The notes beneath the pieces are model-generated. The model searched no databases, was not told the DNA's origin, and worked only from the letters and a program-made list of their open reading frames with translations. Both the position numbers and the translations under genes were made by a program. Positions 9,186 to 17,193 of a stretch of 64,000 nt of DNA are shown here, one piece after another. Origin of the DNA: Acinetobacter haemolyticus (GTDB lineage Bacteria; Pseudomonadota; Gammaproteobacteria; Pseudomonadales; Moraxellaceae); assembly GCF_900406815.1 (NCBI RefSeq), contig NZ_OVCN01000001.1:124001-188000 (forward strand), given 5' to 3'. Position 1 is the first letter of the stretch, and the number at the start of each line of letters is the position of its first letter.

Positions 9186-9629
9186 TTAGGGGATAATTCC
9201 CGTAGGGTCACGATACCAGCTCTGAATCAATAGTGCAGCGGCAAAGCTATCTGCTGATAAACGCTTTGCTTGCCCTTTGCTTTGATAAAATTCGAGTTCT
9301 TCTCGCGCTTCTCGTGTGGTTAGGCGTTCATCTACCATCCAAGTGGTAATATTGGTTTGATGGCGTAAGCGTCTTGCAAACTTTCGAGCTCGGGCTGACA
9401 GTTCAGATTCACTGTCATCCATATTTAAGGGTAAGCCCACAATAAACAGATTTGGCTGCCATTCTTTGACGATCTTTAACAGTTGATTCCAGTCAGGAAT
9501 ACCATCTTTCATGCTGAACAATGGGAGTGGATTGGCACTTTCAATACTTGATTGACCAATCGCCATCCCCATTTTTTGTGTGCCAAAATCAAAAGCCATA
9601 ATGGATTGAGAAGGGTTTAACTCAGGCAT
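9186..9629 (-). CDS. ruvX: YqgF/RuvX-family nuclease (Holliday junction resolvase-like)
   Basis: YqgF proteins have an RNase H-like fold and are implicated in 16S rRNA precursor maturation and in Holliday junction resolution. The conserved strand with the first acidic residue is [37 protein letters not shown] and [12 protein letters not shown] match the remaining family motifs. Starting at ATG 9629 gives about 147 residues and an eight-base overlap with yqgE. That pairing is common in gammaproteobacteria and implies co-transcription. The alternative start at 9647 would lie deep in yqgE. Confidence 0.92.
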   Translation of the reverse strand: MPELNPSQSIMAFDFGTQKMGMAIGQSSIESANPLPLFSMKDGIPDWNQLLKIVKEWQPNLFIVGLPLNMDDSESELSARARKFARRLRHQTNITTWMVDERLTTREAREELEFYQSKGQAKRLSADSFAAALLIQSWYRDPTGIIP

Positions 9630-10176
9630 GGCCAATCTCTGAGGCAAGCCAAGTACGGTCTACACCGATTTTTTTGTATGCTGCATCCCATCGATCGTCA
9701 TAAGGTAGATTAAAAATCAAATCCATATCAGAATCACAAATCAGCCAATCTCCGCGCGCCATTTCTTCTTCAAGTTGATTTTTAGTCCAACTTGCATAGC
9801 CCAGCGCGATTTGATAACGGCCAACGCCTTCATTGTGTGCAATCGCATCTAAAATATCTTTGCTGGTGGTAATACATACATTTTCACCGACAGCAATCGA
9901 TGAGTGCCATGTCGGTTGCCCTGTATGTAATACAAAGCCAGCTTCTGGACGCAATGGACCACCTTGCAACACAGCATGGGGTTGTACATTATCTGCATCA
10001 ATTTCTAAATCATTGAGTAATTCTTTGATTTGTAATTCGGATGGGCGATTGATAATGATGCCTTGTGCACCGTCTTCATCATGGCGTGCAACATAGATGA
10101 CCGTATTTGCAAAGAATTCATCAGCCATGTCTGGTGGAGCTATGAGACAACGATGTGTTAAATATTGTTTCGTCAC
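9622..10176 (-). CDS. yqgE: YqgE/AlgH family protein (DUF179)
   Basis: The 184-residue product matches the DUF179 family of unknown biochemical role (AlgH in Pseudomonas). It has the conserved N-terminus [36 protein letters not shown], split by me as [12 protein letters not shown] and [10 protein letters not shown]. It also has [16 protein letters not shown], and ends with the [19 protein letters not shown] segment. Translation starts at GTG 10176, with GGAG upstream. It precedes and overlaps ruvX. No catalytic function should be read from the family name. Confidence 0.92.
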   Translation of the reverse strand: MTKQYLTHRCLIAPPDMADEFFANTVIYVARHDEDGAQGIIINRPSELQIKELLNDLEIDADNVQPHAVLQGGPLRPEAGFVLHTGQPTWHSSIAVGENVCITTSKDILDAIAHNEGVGRYQIALGYASWTKNQLEEEMARGDWLICDSDMDLIFNLPYDDRWDAAYKKIGVDRTWLASEIGHA

Positions 10177-10290
10177 CTAGGCGGTTCTCCATCAAAAGAT
10201 TGAGTTAATCTATGTATATAGGTTCTTTTTATCAACATACAAGAGTTAATCGGATTTCGCCAATCATTTTCTGATATTTTGTCGCAAAGT

Positions 10291-11952
10291 TCAGGTTGAC
10301 TGGAATTTGAGTTGACGTAATTGCTTGGCGTGTTGCAGAGTTGTCTCACTGATCTCTACACCACCAGACATACGGGCAAGCTCTAAAATACGGTGTTCTT
10401 CATCCAGTTCAATGATGGTACTGCTCGCAGGATCAGTTTGTTGTTTTTTCACAAGTAAATGCTGATCAGATTGTGCGGCTACTTGGGCTTGATGCGTAAT
10501 ACAAAGTAATTGGACATGTTGTGCTAAATCCGCCAGTAAACGGCCAACAACTTCAGCTGTTCCACCACTAATCCCCACATCGATTTCATCAAAAACTAAT
10601 ACCTCAGCTTCGGTTTTCTCTGCATTCATCACTTGCATGACTAAGGCAATACGGGATAACTCACCACCTGATGCAACGCGTGCCAGCGGTTGGGGTGGAA
10701 TCCCTTTATTTGCGGTAAAGAGGAGTTGAATCGAGCTAAACCCTTCGGCATTGGCTTGTTCCATCGGTTCAAATTTGAACTCAAAATGTGCTTCTGGTAG
10801 CGCAAGTGGTTTTACCTGTTCAGTCAGCTGTTTAGCTAAAGGAATAGCGGCTTCACGACGAATTTGATCTAGGTATTCGGCTTTTTGCAAAAATGCTTGA
10901 TAAGACAATTCGACTTGTTCAGCCAAAGTTTCAGGATCTTCAAGCTGATGTAGTTGTTCTAGTTCCTGTTGCCACGTCTCATATTCTTGTTTTAATAATT
11001 CAGGCTGAGTACGGTATTTTCGTGCCAAACGATGGAATACTTCTAAGGTCGAATTCAGCTGCTCCATGCGCTCAGGGTCAAAACTTTGACGGTCAATGAA
11101 TTGACGTAGACTTGCAGTTGCATCATCAATTTCACTTTGAGCATTTAATAATGAATTATAAATATCTGAGAGATGCTCACTACGTCCCGCATGAGATTCT
11201 AAACGACGAATAATCGAGGCAATTTCTTGGGTAATATTTTGCTCTGCCTCATCTAAGACATTTAAGCTATACCCACAGTCTTGCATGATATGTTCGTGAT
11301 GACTTAGACGATCAAACTCTTGTTCAGTTTCACGATAATCGGTCTGAATGACTTCTTCAAGTTCCTCAATTTGTAATTCTAGGCTTTGAATTTTTTGGAG
11401 ACGGGTAGCTTGAGCATCTAATGCGGCTTGATGTTGGCGAATATTATTTTGCCATGTTGTATAGGCATCACGTACTGCCTGAGCAGGTTCTGCGAAGTTA
11501 TTGTAGCGATCTAACCAATGTTTAGGATAGGGTGGTTCGAGTAACTGTTGTTGACTATGCTGACTATAAAGTTGAACCAGTAAGCGTCCAATTTCCTTAA
11601 GTTCAGCTAAACTGCTAGGTCGACCATTGATCCAAGCTTTACTTCGTCCCGTGGCAAAAACAACACGTCTTAAATGAATTTCTCCCGTATCTTCTTCTAA
11701 TTCATGCTCAGCCAACCATTGTGCTTCAGCACTATTGGGTTGATAACTAAATACGGCAGTGACATCTGCTTTGTCTGCGCCGTAGCGGACATAATTGGTA
11801 TCGGTGCGTTCCCCCAAGCATGCAGACAATGCATCTAACAATAATGACTTGCCAGCACCTGTCTCACCTGTTAAGACATTGAAGCCTTGTTCAATATCTA
11901 AAGCCAAGTGATCAGCCAGTGCAAAATTAATTAAAGTTAAATGGGTCAGCAT
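10291..11952 (-). CDS. recN: DNA repair protein RecN
   Basis: RecN is an SMC-like ATPase that acts in recombinational double-strand break repair. The N-terminal Walker A is LTGETGAGKSLLLDAL near residue 30, and QLYSQHSQQQLLEP is the RecN-specific Q-rich motif. A long central coiled coil occupies about residues 150-370. The C-terminal half has the signature RVASGGELSRIALVMQV, Walker B VLVFDEIDVGISGGTAEVVG and the switch region LLCITHQAQVAAQSD. The 553-residue length is normal. Start MLTHLTL at 11952 is preferred over ATG 11964. A 114-base gap separates it from yqgE downstream. I did not identify an SOS box. Confidence 0.96.
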   Translation of the reverse strand: MLTHLTLINFALADHLALDIEQGFNVLTGETGAGKSLLLDALSACLGERTDTNYVRYGADKADVTAVFSYQPNSAEAQWLAEHELEEDTGEIHLRRVVFATGRSKAWINGRPSSLAELKEIGRLLVQLYSQHSQQQLLEPPYPKHWLDRYNNFAEPAQAVRDAYTTWQNNIRQHQAALDAQATRLQKIQSLELQIEELEEVIQTDYRETEQEFDRLSHHEHIMQDCGYSLNVLDEAEQNITQEIASIIRRLESHAGRSEHLSDIYNSLLNAQSEIDDATASLRQFIDRQSFDPERMEQLNSTLEVFHRLARKYRTQPELLKQEYETWQQELEQLHQLEDPETLAEQVELSYQAFLQKAEYLDQIRREAAIPLAKQLTEQVKPLALPEAHFEFKFEPMEQANAEGFSSIQLLFTANKGIPPQPLARVASGGELSRIALVMQVMNAEKTEAEVLVFDEIDVGISGGTAEVVGRLLADLAQHVQLLCITHQAQVAAQSDQHLLVKKQQTDPASSTIIELDEEHRILELARMSGGVEISETTLQHAKQLRQLKFQST

Positions 11953-12285
11953 GAATGCATCCAATGCACGAAATCTTTTGCTTAAAGATAGAGAAATTTT
12001 ACTGAGGCGACAAGAGTATCTTGTTTGATTGAAATAAAAGAGGGCTGAATTTATTTGAATTCATGATTAATGGAATATTGTTGTAAATAAATGACTTGAT
12101 CATTTGAAAACCATATTCTTATTTTATTTATTGAGCAAGGACGTTGTGCTGTCCTTTTATTTTAGATCATGCGTTAGAAAATTGCTGAGAAAGCACAATA
12201 AAAATGGATTGATTCGTGACGCTGGCACAATTAAACTAGCTCCATCATAACCTAATATAAATGCTGCATTATTTGGAGAGTAGGC
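11953..12285. other. Gene-free intergenic region between recN and ppnP
   Basis: This AT-rich divergent spacer of 333 bases must hold the promoters of recN (minus) and ppnP (plus). The only structure I can point to is a plus-strand hairpin AAGGAC-N8-GTCCTT (12137-12156), followed by TTATTTT. It resembles a weak terminator with no gene upstream of it on that strand. Confidence 0.5.
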
Positions 12286-12612
12286 ATGAGTTCAGTGCAG
12301 TTTGATCATGTTACGGTCATTAAAAAATCAAATGTATATTTTGGCGGAGCATGTATTAGTCATACCGTACAGTTTGAAGATGGAACGAAAAAGACGTTAG
12401 GTGTGATTTTACCCACTGAACAACCTTTAACTTTCGAAACACATGTCCCTGAGCGTATGGAAATTATTTCGGGTGAGTGTCGTGTGAAGATTGCGGATAG
12501 TGCTGAAAGTGAATTATTCCGCGCTGGACAGTCTTTCTATGTACCAGGTAATAGCATGTTTCATATCGAAGCAGATGAAGTACTCGATTATGTTTGCCAT
12601 TTAGAGGGCTAA
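12286..12612 (+). CDS. ppnP: Pyrimidine/purine nucleoside phosphorylase
   Basis: This 108-residue cupin-like protein matches PpnP (formerly DUF1255, YaiE), which phosphorolyses several nucleosides to base and ribose 1-phosphate. Recognisable family segments are ANVYFGG-like SNVYFGGACISHTV, TLGVILPTEQPLTF, ERMEIISGECRVKI and GQSFYVPGNSMFHIEADE. GGAGAG lies just upstream of the ATG. It is a single gene followed by two tandem terminator-like hairpins. Confidence 0.92.
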   Translation: MSSVQFDHVTVIKKSNVYFGGACISHTVQFEDGTKKTLGVILPTEQPLTFETHVPERMEIISGECRVKIADSAESELFRAGQSFYVPGNSMFHIEADEVLDYVCHLEG

Positions 12613-12651
12613 CCTATTTGAGCCTAAATCGAGTACACTATATCTAAAGAG

Positions 12652-12742
12652 AATCCTGTAAAGTCATTTACAGGATTTTTTTATTAAATTCCCTTGCAGA
12701 GCTATTCGCTCCTCACCTGTAAAGTTACTTTGCAGGATTTTT
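12652..12742 (+). terminator. Two tandem, related terminator hairpins
   Basis: The first is a perfect 11-pair stem, AATCCTGTAAA (12652-12662) with TTTACAGGATT (12667-12677), inside a T-run to 12682. The second starts 61 bases on: CCTGTAAAG (12716-12724), loop TTA, CTTTGCAGG (12728-12736), then ATTTTT. The flanks also match (TAAATTCCC follows both), so the second looks like a diverged duplicate of the first. Both lie between ppnP and rlmB. Confidence 0.8.
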
Positions 12743-12781
12743 AATTTTTTCTAAATTCCCCTTAAGTTAAAGAGGTTGTTC

Positions 12782-13528
12782 ATGGCTAAACCTGAATATT
12801 ATTATGGCGTTCACTCAGTTGAGACGTTGTTAGAGTTGGAGCCTGAACGCGTTTTGACTTTATTTACCTTAAAAGGTCGTGATGATCAACGCTTACAAAA
12901 GATTTTGCAGTTGGCTGAACCATTTGGTATCAGCGTGCAAAAGGCGAGTCGTGACAGTCTAGAAAAATTGGCAGGTCAGCCCTTCCATCAGGGTGTTGTT
13001 GCAGCCGTGCGTCCACATCCGACTTTAAACGAAAAAGATCTTGATCAGCTGATGCAACAATCACCAAATGCTTTATTGTTAGCTCTAGATCAAGTGACGG
13101 ATCCACATAATTTGGGAGCTTGTATCCGTACAGCGGCGGCGATGGGTGTACAGGCTGTAATCGTGCCGCGAGATCGTGCCGCCAGTTTGACACCGACCGC
13201 CCGAAAAGTTGCTGCGGGCGGTGCTGAAAAAGTTAAATTTATCCAAGTGACCAATTTAGCGCGGACTTTGGCGCATTTGAAAGACACCACGCATACTCGT
13301 GTGATTGGTACTATGTTAGATGAAAAGGCTTTGCCGATTCAACAATGTGACTTTAGTGGACCTGTTGTGATTGTTATGGGGGCTGAAGACACCGGTCTAA
13401 GACCAATTACGCAGTCGCAATGTGATCAAACGGTTTATATTCCAATGTCAGGTGATTTACAGAGTTTAAATGTGAGTGTCGCGACAGGCATGGCGCTCTA
13501 TGAGGCTTGTCGTCAGCGCAACCTGTAA
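12782..13528 (+). CDS. rlmB: 23S rRNA (guanosine-2'-O-)-methyltransferase RlmB
   Basis: RlmB is a SPOUT-class enzyme that methylates the ribose of G2251 in 23S rRNA. The N-terminal substrate-binding domain begins YYYGVHSVETLLE (residues 5-70). The C-terminal trefoil-knot domain has ALDQVTDPHNLGACIRTAAAMG, VIVMGAEDTGLRP and the AdoMet-binding IPMSGDLQSLNVSVATGMALYE, cited here as IPMSGDLQSLNVS. The ATG at 12782 follows AGAGG by six bases and is preferred over the TTG at 12776. Length (about 248) is typical. Confidence 0.95.
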   Translation: MAKPEYYYGVHSVETLLELEPERVLTLFTLKGRDDQRLQKILQLAEPFGISVQKASRDSLEKLAGQPFHQGVVAAVRPHPTLNEKDLDQLMQQSPNALLLALDQVTDPHNLGACIRTAAAMGVQAVIVPRDRAASLTPTARKVAAGGAEKVKFIQVTNLARTLAHLKDTTHTRVIGTMLDEKALPIQQCDFSGPVVIVMGAEDTGLRPITQSQCDQTVYIPMSGDLQSLNVSVATGMALYEACRQRNL

Positions 13529-13567
13529 ACTTGATGCATTACTCAGCCATAGATTAAGTGATTTAAC

Positions 13568-14479
13568 ATGACCTCGCGAACTCAAGGCTACATATTTATC
13601 TTGATCACGATGTGCATTTGGGGCGGATTTACTATTTTTTCTCGTCTTAATGCCCATTGGCATATTAATGCCTGGGATTTAGTGGCCATGCGTTTTGCGA
13701 TTGCATCGATGATTTTAATGCCAATCTTAATTTATAAAAAAGATTTGGTTTTTTTATGGCAACCTCGTGCCGTGATTTTGGCATTGATTGGTGGGTTGGC
13801 GTATTGTTTTACGGTCTATATTGCTTTTTTACATGCACCAGCAGCACATGCTGCCATTTTCCTTAATGGTTGTATTCCTCTTTGTACCGCCGTGGCGGCC
13901 TATCTCATCTTTAAGCAACCCTTTGATAAACATACATGGGTGAGTTTAGTCATCATGTTGAGTGCATTAGCGCTGATGAGTTATTTGATGTTGCATGAAC
14001 AAACCACCGTATTCGGGGTGGGGGATGTACTTTTGTTCATAAGCGCAGTCTGGTGGGGTATTTTTACCGTACTTCTTAAACAATGGAAAATGTCGGCGTG
14101 GCATTCTACGGCGAGTGTAGTGATTTGGTCGGCATTGATTTATCTACCAATTTATTTTTTATTTATTCCGAAGCATTTCCACGAGGCAGAACCCTTACAT
14201 TTAGTTATACAAGGACTGTTCCATGGCGTATTAGTCGTCATTATTGCAACCTTGACCTATGTTGCTGCAATTGAGCGTTTAGGCGCATTTAAAACAGGAA
14301 GTATTGTCACTTTGGCACCCTTTATTGCTGCTGTGATTGCAGTGCCGTTGTTAAATGAGCCTTTAAGTCTTGCTGTTGCGTGTGGTCTAGTCGGGATGGC
14401 AATTGGTGCATTACAGCCTTGGAGATGGCGGAGACAAGACAGTTTAAGTCAGCAACTTTCCCAGCAAAATAAAAATTAG
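13568..14479 (+). CDS. DMT superfamily transporter, EamA family
   Basis: The 303-residue protein has about ten hydrophobic helices arranged as two EamA repeats (roughly residues 5-140 and 150-285). Repeat landmarks are IWGGFTIFSRLNA near the start, a helix ending HAPAAHAAIFLNG, and in the second half WWGIFTVLLKQWK and GAFKTGSIVTLAPFIAAVIAVPLLNEPLS, cited as SIVTLAPFIAAV and PLLNEPLS. Members export or import small metabolites; the substrate cannot be predicted. Its TAG stop overlaps the TAA stop of coaE on the other strand (shared TTAG at 14476-14479). Confidence 0.87.
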   Translation: MTSRTQGYIFILITMCIWGGFTIFSRLNAHWHINAWDLVAMRFAIASMILMPILIYKKDLVFLWQPRAVILALIGGLAYCFTVYIAFLHAPAAHAAIFLNGCIPLCTAVAAYLIFKQPFDKHTWVSLVIMLSALALMSYLMLHEQTTVFGVGDVLLFISAVWWGIFTVLLKQWKMSAWHSTASVVIWSALIYLPIYFLFIPKHFHEAEPLHLVIQGLFHGVLVVIIATLTYVAAIERLGAFKTGSIVTLAPFIAAVIAVPLLNEPLSLAVACGLVGMAIGALQPWRWRRQDSLSQQLSQQNKN

Positions 14480-15081
14480 TTGTGTTTTTCAGCACGTTGC
14501 AAATAATTAAGATGTAACGGTTTAAGTTTTTCATGCAAATGTTCCAATAAACCATCATTCAGCACAATATCATTGGCCAGTTGTTGCTTTTGGTTTCTTG
14601 GCATTTGCGCTGCAATAATTTTTCTAATTTGTTCTTCGTTTTGTCCATCTCGTTGGCTAGCGCGTTGCAATTGCGTTTGTTCATCTGCATCAATCAGTAA
14701 CGTATGATGGACCAATTCATGTTGATTCGTTTCAAATAAGAGGGGTGAAACTAAAATAACATAAGGACTTTCAGCATGCTGGAGTTGTTGGATAATGGAC
14801 TGACGAATCGCCGGATGAGTAATGTGTTCTAGGGTTTGACGTGCTTCAGGAGATTTAAAAATATGCTCTCTAAGCGCACGTCGATTAAGGTGACCATCCT
14901 CAAGTAAAACCCAGTCACCGAAAGCTTGGTGGATATCTTGTAATGCTTTCTGACCTGGTTCAACCACTTCTCTCGCCACGACATCTGTATCAACGACAGT
15001 AATACCTTGGGACTCGAACCATTGTGTAGCAGCTGATTTACCACTGCCAATACCGCCTGTAAGACCCAAGATAAATTGCAT
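14476..15081 (-). CDS. coaE: Dephospho-CoA kinase
   Basis: CoaE phosphorylates the 3'-hydroxyl of dephospho-CoA, the last step of CoA synthesis. The P-loop is LTGGIGSGKSAATQWF, followed by VVDTDVVAREVVEPG. The lid and base-binding segments are HITHPAIRQSI and SPLLFETNQHELVHHTLLIDAD, cited as SPLLFET. Starting at ATG 15081 gives 201 residues, the usual length; the frame's earlier GTG at 15090 would lie inside pilD. It is the last gene of the pilB-pilC-pilD-coaE run, an arrangement common in Acinetobacter and Pseudomonas. Confidence 0.95.
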   Translation of the reverse strand: MQFILGLTGGIGSGKSAATQWFESQGITVVDTDVVAREVVEPGQKALQDIHQAFGDWVLLEDGHLNRRALREHIFKSPEARQTLEHITHPAIRQSIIQQLQHAESPYVILVSPLLFETNQHELVHHTLLIDADEQTQLQRASQRDGQNEEQIRKIIAAQMPRNQKQQLANDIVLNDGLLEHLHEKLKPLHLNYLQRAEKHN

Positions 15082-15082
15082 G

Positions 15083-15943
15083 CTAACCACCTAAATAAAC
15101 TTTCATAATTTGATCACCCCATAAAAATGCGATCCAGCCTGCAATTGCAATATAGGGGCCAAAAGCAAAGGGCTGATTTTCACCCCGCATTTTCAATAAG
15201 ATGATACCAATAATTGCACCAACAACAGAAGAAAGTAATACGATTAAAGGCAATAACATTGGACCCATCCAAGCCCCCAATGCTGCCAGTAACTTAAAAT
15301 CACCATAGCCCATACCTTCTTTGCCTGTAAAGATCTTAAAAAGATAATAAACAATCCAAAGACAAAGGAAGCCAATGACATAGCCCCAAATTGCGGAGTC
15401 CGCAGTGGTATAGATCGCAAAACTATTGATGGCTAAACCCAATGCTGCCAGTGGAAGGGTAAAACGGTCAGGGAGCAGTTGGGTATCAAAATCAATAAAA
15501 GTAAGCGTGATCAACACCCAAGTGAGAACTAAACCAAATAGCATTTGTAGGGTAGGACCAAAAACAGCAACGACCACTAGAGAACACCCCATGGTCAATA
15601 ATTCGATCAATGGATAACGAATGCTAATTGGGTTTTGACAGGCACCGCATTTACCGCGGAGTATTAACCAACTGATAACAGGGATATTTTGATACCATCG
15701 GATAGGCGTGTGACACTTAGGGCAAGTCGATGCAGGTTGGCTTAAAGTCAGTTTGTCTTCTTCAATGATGGGTTGTTCTGGATGGAGTAACATTTGGCAC
15801 TCATATTGCCATTCCTGTTCCATCATTCTTGGCGTTCGAAAAATAACAACATTTAGGAAGCTACCAATACATAAACTAAAAAGCCCAACTGCAAGATAAA
15901 GTGCAGTTGGGTTTTCGATAAAATAAGTCAAGAATTGCTGCAT
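15083..15943 (-). CDS. pilD: Type IV prepilin peptidase / N-methyltransferase
   Basis: PilD cleaves the leader peptide of type IV pilins and type II secretion pseudopilins and N-methylates the new N-terminus, in the inner membrane. The cytosolic loop has paired cysteine motifs CPKCHTPIRW and CGACQNPISIRYP, which bind zinc in this family. The catalytic aspartates are in FIDFDTQLLPD and GMGYGDFKLLAALGAWMG. About eight hydrophobic helices are visible in the 286 residues. Its ATG overlaps the pilC stop by one base (TAATG), so the two are probably translationally coupled. Confidence 0.96.
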   Translation of the reverse strand: MQQFLTYFIENPTALYLAVGLFSLCIGSFLNVVIFRTPRMMEQEWQYECQMLLHPEQPIIEEDKLTLSQPASTCPKCHTPIRWYQNIPVISWLILRGKCGACQNPISIRYPLIELLTMGCSLVVVAVFGPTLQMLFGLVLTWVLITLTFIDFDTQLLPDRFTLPLAALGLAINSFAIYTTADSAIWGYVIGFLCLWIVYYLFKIFTGKEGMGYGDFKLLAALGAWMGPMLLPLIVLLSSVVGAIIGIILLKMRGENQPFAFGPYIAIAGWIAFLWGDQIMKVYLGG

Positions 15944-17169
15944 TAGACCACAGAACCCATTTGGAAGATTGGAAGGTACATCGCGATAACAAGTCCCCCT
16001 ACAAGTACCCCTAGAATTGCCATAATTAGAGGCTCCATCATTGCAGTTAAGCCGTCAACCGCATTATCAACCTCATTTTCGAAGTGCGTGGCAACTTTAT
16101 CGAGCATACTATCTAAGGCCCCTGATTCTTCACCAATCGCGACCATCTGGATCGCCATGGATGGGAAACGGTTAGAAACACGCATAGCAAATTGCAGTTG
16201 TTGTCCTGTTGCAACATCCTCGCGAATTTTCATCACGGCCTCTTCGTAAACAACGTTATTGGTTGCACCAGCCGTTGATTCGAGTGCATCAATTAAAGGA
16301 ACACCTGCTGCAAATGTGGTTGCAAGCGTACGACTGTAACGCGCGATAATTGCTTTATAAACCAAATCACCAAAAATGGGCAAACGCAATGCAAGTTTAT
16401 CAAGGGTGTCGCGGAATTTTTTACTGCGTTTTTTTGCCTCAAGAAAACAGGCAATAATCGCACCGATAACAATAATCAAAATAAACCAATATTCTTGCAT
16501 CCACACAGACATATTCACGACCATTTTGGTAAAGGCAGGTAAGTCTGCACCAAATGAGCTAAATAGATCTTGGAAGACAGGAACCACCTTAACCATCAAA
16601 ATAATCGTGACAATCACTGCAACTACAATCACTGTCGCAGGATATTTCATGGCTTTTTTGATTTTTTGTTTGAGTAATTCACTTTTCTCTTTATAGATTG
16701 CGACACGATCAAGCATCGTTTCCAATGCCCCTGATTGTTCACCAGATTCAACTAAAGAACAGAATAAATTATCAAAGTATTGCGGATATTTCCGTAATGC
16801 GCCTGCAAAGGTATTACCGCCTTCAACTTCGCCTTTGAGTCCAAGCACCACTTCGCGCATGGACGGATTCTCTAAACCTTCGGCTACGATCTCAAAACCT
16901 TGTACCAGTGGGACCCCTGCTTTCATCATGGTTGCCAATTGGCGTGTAAATACCGTGATATCAAGAGTCGAAACTTTCTTTTTCATTAAGCCTTCGAGAA
17001 TATTTTTACGTTTCTCTCGAATATTCTTAATGGTTACCCCTTGTTTGCGTAATGTGACTTTGGCTAAAGCCATATTACGTGCTGGTAATTCCCCTTTAAT
17101 TTTTGCCCCTTTGCGGTCTACCCCTTCGTAAGCAAAAGTAGGCATCATTTGCGCTTTTTTAGCTGCCAT
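15943..17169 (-). CDS. pilC: Type IV pilus inner-membrane platform protein
   Basis: PilC (GspF family) is the platform on which the PilB and PilT motors act during pilus extension and retraction. The 408-residue product has two GspF domains (about 73-196 and 276-398). They are marked by FTRQLATMMKAGVPLVQGFE and LVESGEQSGALETMLDR in the first repeat, and YSRTLATTFAAGVPLIDALE and MVAIGEESGALDSMLDKVA in the second. Three to four membrane helices include YPATVIVVAVIVTIILMVKV. It sits 24 bases after pilB and overlaps pilD by one base. Confidence 0.96.
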   Translation of the reverse strand: MAAKKAQMMPTFAYEGVDRKGAKIKGELPARNMALAKVTLRKQGVTIKNIREKRKNILEGLMKKKVSTLDITVFTRQLATMMKAGVPLVQGFEIVAEGLENPSMREVVLGLKGEVEGGNTFAGALRKYPQYFDNLFCSLVESGEQSGALETMLDRVAIYKEKSELLKQKIKKAMKYPATVIVVAVIVTIILMVKVVPVFQDLFSSFGADLPAFTKMVVNMSVWMQEYWFILIIVIGAIIACFLEAKKRSKKFRDTLDKLALRLPIFGDLVYKAIIARYSRTLATTFAAGVPLIDALESTAGATNNVVYEEAVMKIREDVATGQQLQFAMRVSNRFPSMAIQMVAIGEESGALDSMLDKVATHFENEVDNAVDGLTAMMEPLIMAILGVLVGGLVIAMYLPIFQMGSVV

Positions 17170-17193
17170 GATTGATAATCCTTTTTATTAATT

